A stretch of 64,000 bases of DNA, taken from positions 1 through 64,000 of IMG/VR virus record IMGVR_UViG_3300028384_000675; one strand, given 5' to 3'. Position numbers and translations under genes: made by a program. Positions 52,957 through 62,800 of this stretch are shown here, one piece after another. The notes beneath the pieces are model-generated. The model did no database searches. It was not told the origin of the DNA and saw nothing but the letters and a program-made list of their open reading frames with translations. The DNA is from a virus. How positions within the stretch are numbered: the first letter of the stretch is position 1; each line of letters begins with the position of its first letter.

Positions 52957-53883
52957 TTAGTCAATAATAGTGAATGTTCCACCCATATTTTGATGCAATT
53001 GGCACTTATACTCATAACTTACACCCGACACTGGGGTGAATGAGACACTACCAGTTTCCGTTGGATCAGCAATGAGGACATTATTATCGTCAACGATCAT
53101 AAACGGATGACCAGAAGTGTTTACATTAAACGTATATTCTGTTCCAGAAGTAAGGTCTAGTGATGGAGCTTCCACACCATTCAAATAGAACTTACCGTTA
53201 GAAACTGTCACGTTAAATGTCGTAACTTCTGGTTCTGGATCAGGTGCCGATTCAACCGTAAAGTCAGAAGTCGTTGTCGTAGCATTACCATTCGCATCAG
53301 TCGCAGTAAATCTCATTGAGAACGAAGTCGCTTCACTTCCTGGTGTTACTGTGAATACATTATCAGACTGGGATACTGTAGCGCCGTTGAGTGCGGAAGA
53401 AGCAGAAATTGCAGTAACTGAAACACCGAATTGATCGCCCCCAGAACCATCAAACGCAGTTAGTTTGGTTGGTTGAGCAGATAGATTGTTTGCGTCATAG
53501 ACGTAGACTGAACCAGTGTAAGAATCGTCATAATACGCACCAACGACGATCTTATCAGCAGTAGCAGCAACTGATATACCGAACTGATCGCTAGCAGCGC
53601 CATCAAACGCTGTTAGTTTAGTCGGTTGAGCAGATAGATTGTTGGCATCATAGACATAAACTGAACCCTTAGTGTCGTCACCATATGCACCAACAACGAT
53701 CTTATCACTAGAAGCAGCAACTGAGTGTCCAAAGAGATCATTCGCAGCACCATCAAATGCTGTTAGTTTCGTTGGTGTTGCAGATAGATTGTTGGCGTCA
53801 AAGACATAGACTGAACCAGATTGAGTTCCATTGTCATCGTCAGCTTGTGCGCCAACAATGATCTTGTCAGCAGTAGCAGCAAC
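52957..53883 (-). pseudogene. 3' continuation of the giant FG-GAP gene beyond a double stop, with cupredoxin-like end
   Basis: Reading in the same frame as the giant gene, codons directly after TAG-TAA continue the repeat without loss: VAATADKIIVGAQADDDNGT, then two more complete blades, the strand LNGATVSQSDNVFTVTPGSE, and a C-terminal domain of about 90 residues. That domain (FNVTVSNGKFYLNGVEAPSL, SGHPFMIVDDNN, ending YKCQLHQNMGGTFTIID) has the His and Cys-x-x-His-x-x-Met spacing of cupredoxins. No ATG, GTG or TTG occurs in frame until 53316, inside the strand before the C-terminal domain. So this part is either a disabled tail of the protein, read by stop suppression, or an artefact of assembly in repeats. 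Confidence 0.75.
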
Positions 53884-53886
53884 TTA

Positions 53887-56800
53887 CTAACCGAAGGAAT
53901 CAAAAGAAGCACCATCAAACGCAGTTAGTTTAGTCGGTTGAGCAGATAGGTCATTGGCGTCATAAACATAGACTGAACCATTGAAATCGTCACCATTTGC
54001 ACCAACGACGATCTTGTCGGAAGAAGTAGTAATTGAATATCCGAATTTATCATTCGCAGCGCCATCAAATGCAGTTAGTTTAGTTGGTTGAGCGGATAGA
54101 TTGTTGATGTCATAGACATAGACTGAACCAGTGTAAGAATCTTCGCCGTATGCACCAACAATGATCTTATCAGCAGCAGTAGCAATTGAGATGCCGAAGA
54201 AATCGCCCGCAGCACCATCAAATGCTGTTAGTTTAGTTGGTGTTGCAGATAAATTATTGGCGTCATAGACGTAGACTGAACCAGACTGAGATCCATTGTC
54301 ATCATCTAGGCGTGCACCAACAATAATCTTATCAGCAGTAGCAAAAACATTCTCTCCGAAGCAATCACCTGCAGCAGCATCAAACGCTGTTAGTTTCGTT
54401 GGTGTTGCAGACAGATTGTTGGCGTCATAGACATACACTGAACCGGAACTAGATCCATTGTCGCCGTCACCCCATGCACCAACAACGACATAACTTGATC
54501 CTGACGCTACTTCCTCATAAGACCATGTAATCGCATCGCCTTCTGGATCAGTACCAACTGCAGTAATTGCTGTTCCGCTTCCACCTGCTGTCAGCAGATA
54601 TGAAGACTCAATACCAGTCACCGATGGTGCTTGGTTGACATATGTAAAGTCAAAGTCAGATGACACTGACGTTACATTACCTTCTGAGTCAGTCGCCTTA
54701 AAGGTCAACTGGAAGTCAGCGTCCTGTTGACCAGGAGTTACTGTGAACACGTTATCAGATTGCGCAACGGTTACATCACCGAGTGGACTAGGTGCAACAG
54801 ATCCAACTGCGTTAAATCCAAAGCTAATGCTAGTACCAGTTCCCGCAGGTGGATTTACTAATTCTGGTGCTGCCGATAAATCGCTCAGGATGTAAACATA
54901 CATACCACCAGTACTCGCGTCTTTTCTGTGAGCAGAAGAATATAACTTATCGCCAATTATGGTTGTGTTATATCCTAGCATTGCACCTGTTGCTGGAGAT
55001 TCCAATACTGTCGGAGCAGCAGAAAGGTTGTTTATGTTATAAACATAAATAGCACCTGCTGATGAGTTTCTTTGGTGTGCCCCGACGAAAAGTTTATCTT
55101 CGTGTGGAAGAACAGACATACCAAAGTAATCTCCTTCAGCAGCATCGAATGCTACAAGTTTCTCAACAAAGGATAAGTCGCTTTCGTTGTACACGTATAC
55201 AGCACCACCACTAGTACCGTTCGAATTATGGTCCGCAGTCACAGCAGAAATATAGATCTTACCCCCATAAGTTTTTATTGAGTATCCGCCAAATCTGTCA
55301 GACTCAGACGCATCTGGCGCAGTTAATTTCTGTACGAATGCATAAGTATTGACATCGTAAACATAAACTGCTCCAGCATCAGTACTATTGTCGTCGTCTC
55401 CCATCGATCCAATCAAGATATGATTAGATGTTACTGTTATACCTCCGCCAAGTCCAAAATAGTCGCGATGATCGCCGTTGGTAGGAGTTAATGTTGCCTG
55501 AAGCGAAAGGTCAGATTTGTTGTAGATATAGACTTTTCCGGTATAATCATCATTACTGTTCGTTGTTGGTCCCCATCCATATGCTCCAATGATCAATAAG
55601 TCGTCAGTGACGGAAATTCCGCTTCCGAATCGAAGGTTATTCTGCGCTTCGCCAGTAAGCATGGTCGGCGCGGCAGAAAGGTCGCTTCTATCGTAAATAT
55701 AAACCGCTCCGCCCCAGGTTTCATCCGATTCATCTGACATCATCTCACCTATGTAGATTTTGTCGGAATCAATTTCCATTGAAAATCCAAATCGTTCTGC
55801 TGATGAACCGTTCGGCGCAGTAAGCAATGTTGGTTCCTCTGTCAAATCAGTTGGATTATATACATACACATAACCCTGATAACTATTAGATTGTATCGCA
55901 GAAACAAATAACTGATCTTGTGACGTGGATGACACTGCCTCATACGACCATGTAACCGTGTCACCTTCTGGGTCAGTTGCCGCAGCAGTGATCACAGTGC
56001 CCTGACCTTGAGTCAGAGTATATGTTGAGTCAATACCAGTCACCGATGGTGCTTGGTTAACATAGGTCAACGAGAAGTCTGCATCTCTGGTATCCGTATT
56101 TCCTGCTGTATCAGTGAGGGTGAATCGTATCGTGAAGTTTGCATCAGCAGTTCCTGGTGTTACTGTGAATTCGCCGCCATTTTGCGTTATAGCAGTTCCG
56201 TTCAAACCAGAAGGAACGCCTCCGTTCAAGACTTCTGCAAACGACCAAGTAACAGCGTCGCCGTCAGCGTCAGATGACATACCAACGATCACCTCGTCTA
56301 CACCCTGAGTCAGCGTATACACAGATTCAATACCTGTGATCACTGGCGCAGCATTATAGTCAAAGGTGATGTCAGAGGTCGCAGTAGTCGCTGCACCGTT
56401 TGTATCAGTTGCCGTAAAGGTCAACTGGAAGGTAGCATCTTGATCCCCAGGAGTGATTGTGAACACGTTACCCGCCTGAGTTACTGTTGTACCTGAAAGG
56501 TCGCCAGAAGTTACTGCGTAAGTCAACGAAACAGTATCACCGTCAGAGTCTGAAGTTGTTACTGTGATCTCAGTATCTTGACCTTGATCCAGCGTATACG
56601 AAGAATCAACGCCAGTTATTGATGGCGCGTCATTATAGTCTAGTGTAAACTCAGAATCGAAGTTTGTCTGGTTTCCTGACTCATCAGTTGCAGTAAAGCG
56701 CAACGTGAAGTTAGCATCCTGTTGTCCAGGAGTTACTGTGAAGTCATTACCGTTCTGCGTTACAGTAGTTCCGTTCATACCAGAAGGAACACCCTCGCCT

Positions 56801-59800
56801 AGAACTTCTTCGTAACTCATAGTAACTGTTTCGCCTTCGGCATCAGATACTACAGGAACGATTACTTCGTTAACGCCCTGAGTCAATGTATACGCAGGTT
56901 CAATACCGCCGAGTGACGGTGCTTGATTCACGTATGTAAAGTCAAAGTCAGATGTTGTAGAAGTCACATTACCGTTTGAGTCAGTCGCCTTAAAGGTCAA
57001 CTGGAAAGTAGCATCCTGTTGTGCAGGTGTTACTGTGAAGACATTGTCAGATTGTGTTACAGTGACACCGTTGAGTTGCGAAGATAGATTATTTGCAGAA
57101 ACTGAATAACCGAAATAATCTGCTCCTGCGCCATCATATGCTGTTAGTCTGGTCGGTTGAGCAGAGAGATCATTTATATCATAGACATAAACTACTCCAG
57201 TATATGTACTACCAGGACCGCCGTATGCTCCGACAATGATTTGTTCAGACGTTACCGCAAGACCAGTGCCGAACATATCAGTCGCAGCACCATCAAACGC
57301 TGTTAGTTTCGTTGGTTGAGCAGACAGATCGTTTGCGTCAAAGACATAAACTGATCCAGATTGCGCCCCTCGGTCATCATCAGCATATGCGCTCACAACT
57401 ACCTTATCAGAACTTATAGCAACGTGTTGCCCGAACATATCGCTCGTTGCCCCATCGTATGCTGTTAGTTTCGTTGGTGTCGCAGAAAGATCGTTCGCGT
57501 CATAGACATAGGCAGTGCCTGTATTGCTATTATCGCCCCTCGCTCCGATAACGACCTGACTAGAGGATGCTTCGATTGATATTCCAAACATTTGGTTTTC
57601 TGAAGCATCCGGAGATACCAACTTAGTTGGTTGAACAGAAAGGTCTGACTTATCGAAAACGTATACCGCTCCAGAATTATTTCCGTGATCGTCATCAAAC
57701 GATCCGACTAATATCTTATCAGCAGTCGTAGCGAATCGATATCCGAAGTTATCACTCACAGCGCCATCATATGCTGTCAACTTAGTTGGTTGTGCATTAA
57801 GGTTATTTATGTCAAAGACATAAACTGCACCGGCATAAGTTGCCTCTTGATCATCCCAAGAATTTCCGACAATAATTTGATCTTCGGTAACTAGAACACG
57901 TTCTCCGAACCTTTTATCTCCTGCTTGATTATGCATATCATATGCTGTCAGTTTTGTTGGAGTAGCAGAAAGGTTGTTCAAATCGTACACGTAAACTGAA
58001 CCAGAGTTAGGTTGCCCATCATCATCACCATATGATGTTACAGCTAATATATTAGAATTTAAAGAAGAATGCCTGCCGAAGGAATCACCCGCAGCACCAT
58101 CAAACGCAGTTAGTTTCGTTGGTTGGGCAGATAGATTATTCGCGTCAAAGACATAAACTGAACCAGAATTAGACCCGTTGTCATCGTCTCCTGCTGCTGA
58201 CACAACCACATAATTCGTACCAGAGATTACTTCCTCATAACTCCATGCGATCGCATCACCTTCTGGATCAGTTCCGACTGCAGTGATCACAGTGTCCTGA
58301 CCTTGAGTCAACGTGTAAGCAGACTGGATTCCAGTCACCGATGGCGCTTGGTTGACGTAAGTAAAGTCAAAGTCAGAAGTTGCTGAAGTTGCGTTACCTT
58401 CTGAGTCAGTCGCAGTAATGCGTAACTGGAAGTCAGCATCAGCAGTTCCTGGCGTTACTGTAAACACGTTATCAGATTGTGTTACAGTGACACCGTTGAG
58501 TTGTGAAGGAGCAGAAACTGCAGCGACTGCCCAACCGAAACGATCGTCGTAAGCAGCATCAAATGCGAACAACTTAGTTGGTGCTGCTGATAGATCGTTT
58601 CTATCATAAACCCATACTGACCCATTTCTGCCATCGTCCATATTGGCGCCAATTACAATACTGTCTTCATTTATAGAGATATCTTGTCCGAAGTATTCGG
58701 ATTCAGTATCGCCATCATCAGGTGCCGTGAGTTTTGTTGGAGCAGCAGAAAGATCGCTAGTATCATAGACATAAACTGCGCCTTGATAAGCATTACCATT
58801 TTCTGATTTTCTTTCTGCACCAACTACAAGAGACCCATGACGTGCATCGACCCGCTCTCCAAAGTAACTATTTGACGTTAAATCTGACTCAGTAATAATT
58901 GTTGGCGCTGCTGATAGATCACTCAGAGCGTAAGCAAAGACTGCACCTTTTCTACCATTATATCCCATGGCACCAACGTAAAGATTAGTGTCATCAGAAG
59001 CGAGGTAACAACCTAACTGTAAGTAATCTGTACCATCTTCGAGTTTTGTTGGTGCTGCTGATAGATCGCTCAGAGAATATACATAAACTGCTCCGTGATT
59101 ATAAGAACCATGTTGTCGGCAACCAACATAAACATTATTGCTGTCTATGTGTACAGCTCTTCCAAATTGATCAGAACTACCGCCATCAGGTGTAACCAAC
59201 TTGGTAGGAGTTGCACCTAAATTAGAAGCGTCATAGACATAAACTGCACCGGCATTAGTCGTTTTTGTATCGTCGTTGATTGCAGAGACTACTACATGCG
59301 TTTCAGTTGCTGAAATTGCCCAACCCACATTGTCAGACGCAGTTGATGGTGATAGTATTGTTGGTGCTGCTGATAGATCGCTTAAATCATAGACGTAGGC
59401 GCTACCAAAATTGTTCCCTCCGGTGTCATCGGAATAAGCACCAACGTAAAGTTTAGTGCTAGTCATAAACATACTCGCACCATAATTGCCGGAAACTGGT
59501 GATAATTTAGTTGGTCGAACAGATAAATTGTTAGCATCATAGACATAAACTGAACCAGAGTTAGTTCCGTGAACGTCATCGAGCGGTGCACCAACAGCAA
59601 TATAACTTGATCCAGACTTAACTTCTTCGAACGACCATGTAATCGCGTCACCTTCTGGATCAGTTGCCGCAGCAGTGATCACAGTATCCTGACCTTGAGT
59701 CAGCGTGTAAGCAGACTGGATTCCAGTGACGGTTGGCGCTTGGTTGACATAGTCGAAGTTGACCGTTGCTGGTACAGTTGCCGTGTTACCGTTTGAGTCA

Positions 59801-62800
59801 GTCGCCTTGATGTTCAATGTAAACGAAGCATCCTGAGTTCCTGGCGTTACTGTGAACACGTTATCAGACTGTGTTACAGTAGTTCCGTTGAGTGCAGATG
59901 ATAATACATTATATTCATTAACATTCTTAGAGTCATTGTAGTCCGCAACAAAAACCTTACCAGATCCGAAACCTATACCCAACTCAGAATAATTATATGA
60001 GTATTCAGATGGATTGTATGATCCTGCTAAAGCATTTGTACTTAGATCATATATCCTCATCTCACCAGAATTATGATTCAGTATCAAATATCCATCAGAG
60101 ACAGATATCTGTTCAGATATCTGACTACTAGAATATGAAACTACATCAGAGAGTCTATTTCCAGTGGTAGCATCGTATACGAAGATGGTTCTTTGGTCCG
60201 AAACATAAATCTTATCGTTCGAAATCTCAACATCCGCTATCTCATTAACTCCATCGAAATCGATTCTAAATGAACCATTTTGATAATCTGTGATGTCTGG
60301 ATATACAGTTAAGTGTTTTCCATATGAACTCTTGCTAGCCACTACAACCTTATTCTCTTCGGATACTATAACTTCTCCCCATTTAGCATATTCTACAGCA
60401 CCTTGTGGATCAGCAATCCATCCATCTATTTCAGCATATGTGTTTTTGTCGTAAATACGAATTGCACCAGATTGGTTTCCTGATTGATGTCTCCCATGAG
60501 CACCAACAACAATTCTATCGGTTGTCACAGTGACAGCGAAACCGAATTTTTCACCGTTAGATCCAGATGGGTTGTAGATTGATTGGAGTTTATTACCATT
60601 CAGGTCTGCAATCACAATACCACCTGCTTGGGTTCCGCCTGTAGGCGCTAATTGCTCCCCGCCGCTGACAACAATATCGTCCCCAAAGGCAATTGAAGCG
60701 CCTAAAAACTGAGATCCGGATGTCGAATCAGGTTCTATTCTATTAATCAATTGTCCTGTTTGATGATTGAACAGGAATACTGCTCCTCCATAACTACTAT
60801 ATCCAGTATTACTGATCGCAACGATATCACCGCTTACTTTTACCGTCTTCCCTGGGCGATCAGAAGACCCCGGATCTGCAAATTTATATGGTGCATAACT
60901 GTTTCGAACGAACGATTCAGAAGTTAGAGAAACAGATAGTTGCTCCTCGAACGACCATGTGATCGCATCACCTTCTGGATCAGTTGCAGCAGCAGTGATC
61001 ACTGTATCCTGACCCTGAGTCAGCGTATATGCTGCGTCAATACCAGTAACGGTTGGAGCGAAGTTATGCGCTCTTGCGTCTGCTGTATCATACATTGCAA
61101 GAGAAGATCCCAAGAATGCGCGATTAGTTGGATTAGACTGGTGAATTGTATTCAGTAGATTACCGCTCATGTCGTATACACGGAGTTCACCAGAAGAAGT
61201 CTCTGCTGCATTCTTACCGTAGTCGCCGACAACGATTCTGTTGTTTGCAACAGAGATTCGAGTGTTGTTGGTAGATGCGATCTTTTGCATATTCGATCCA
61301 TCAAGGTCGAAGATGTAGAAGTGAGCGGCGTTATCTGAACCGACAACAACCTTCTCATGTCCAATTGCGAGACCAGTACCGAAACGGGCAACACTTGTAA
61401 GTGCTGGATCGTAGAGTCTTACCTCATTAGATCCATCGAGGTCATAAAGATAAACCGATCCAGCGAAACTGTTGATTGATCCGCCGTCAGCGATAAACGC
61501 AGTAACTGCAATTTTTCCGTTACCAATAGCGATCTCATAATCGCCGAATTGATCGCTTTCAGTCTGACCATCTGTAGCAGAAATTGTATTTATGAACGTT
61601 CCCTGCATGTCATAGATATAAACCTGACCTGAATCTGTAACACCGTCAGCATCTGCCATTGGAGCGCCGACTACGATTCTTCCATGACCCGCAGCAACTT
61701 TCCAACCGAATTTGGTCCAACCGTTCTGACTTCCTGCTCCTGGTAATCCAGCAGAAGGTTCAGTAACTTTAATTTCGTTTGAACCATCCAAGTCGTAAAT
61801 GTAGAATTCCCCTAGTCCAGAACCGCCTTCATAAGTACCGACGATAATCTTCCCATCGCTGATTGCGACTGATGTACCGAATAGGGTACTAGGTGCCGAA
61901 GGAGTTATCTCTATTGGTTCGTTTGTAGTTGCGAGATCGTATACGAAGACTCTCTGTTCAGTTCGTTGACCAACAACGAGGATTGTACCGTCGATTGCCA
62001 TGTTTTCGTCAGCACCGAACTGAGAATCATTATCCATACCTGCTGGGATGAACAATTCTTTCTCGTTTGATCCGTCAAGGTCAAACGCATACAATTTGTT
62101 CGAGTAGTTGTTATTTGATGCTGCTGCAATAATTCTTCCAACAGAAGTATCATTAACAACTGGTACCGGAATCTCATAATCGAACGTTGGTGTGACCTTA
62201 GTAGAATTGCCTTCTGAGTCAGTCGCCTTGATGTTCAATGTAAACGAAGCATCCTGAGTTCCTGGTGTTACTGTGAATACGTTATCAGATTGTGTGATAG
62301 TGACACCGTTGAGTGCAGACGAAGAAACATACCCTACCATATTGTCACTAAATGCAACATAAGTATTTGACCCAGAGATTTGATGCGATGTTCCTTGCCC
62401 AGTATAGAGATATGTACCAGAACTTAAATCCGCAAAGTCATATACATACAATTTTCCGGTGTTATTATTCTCAGTCTTGTCTCCAACAAAGAGTCTATCT
62501 CCTGATACGGCAAGATCTGAACCGAATTCATAACCCGTATTGGAAGGTTTGTATATGATTGCTGGATTGGCACTCAAGTTATTCCTATCGAACACCCATA
62601 CGCTTCTATCACTTTCTTTCTGGACTATTACATGATCAGAAGAAAGTGCAACACTTCTACCAAATTTAGCGCTTCTAATAGCAAACAAAGGTACAGATAT
62701 TGGCGCTGCAGACAAATTTTCAGTATCGTAAATATACGCTGCTCCGGAGTTTGCCTGAGATCCATTATATTCAAACGGTATACCAACGACAAAATGCGTT

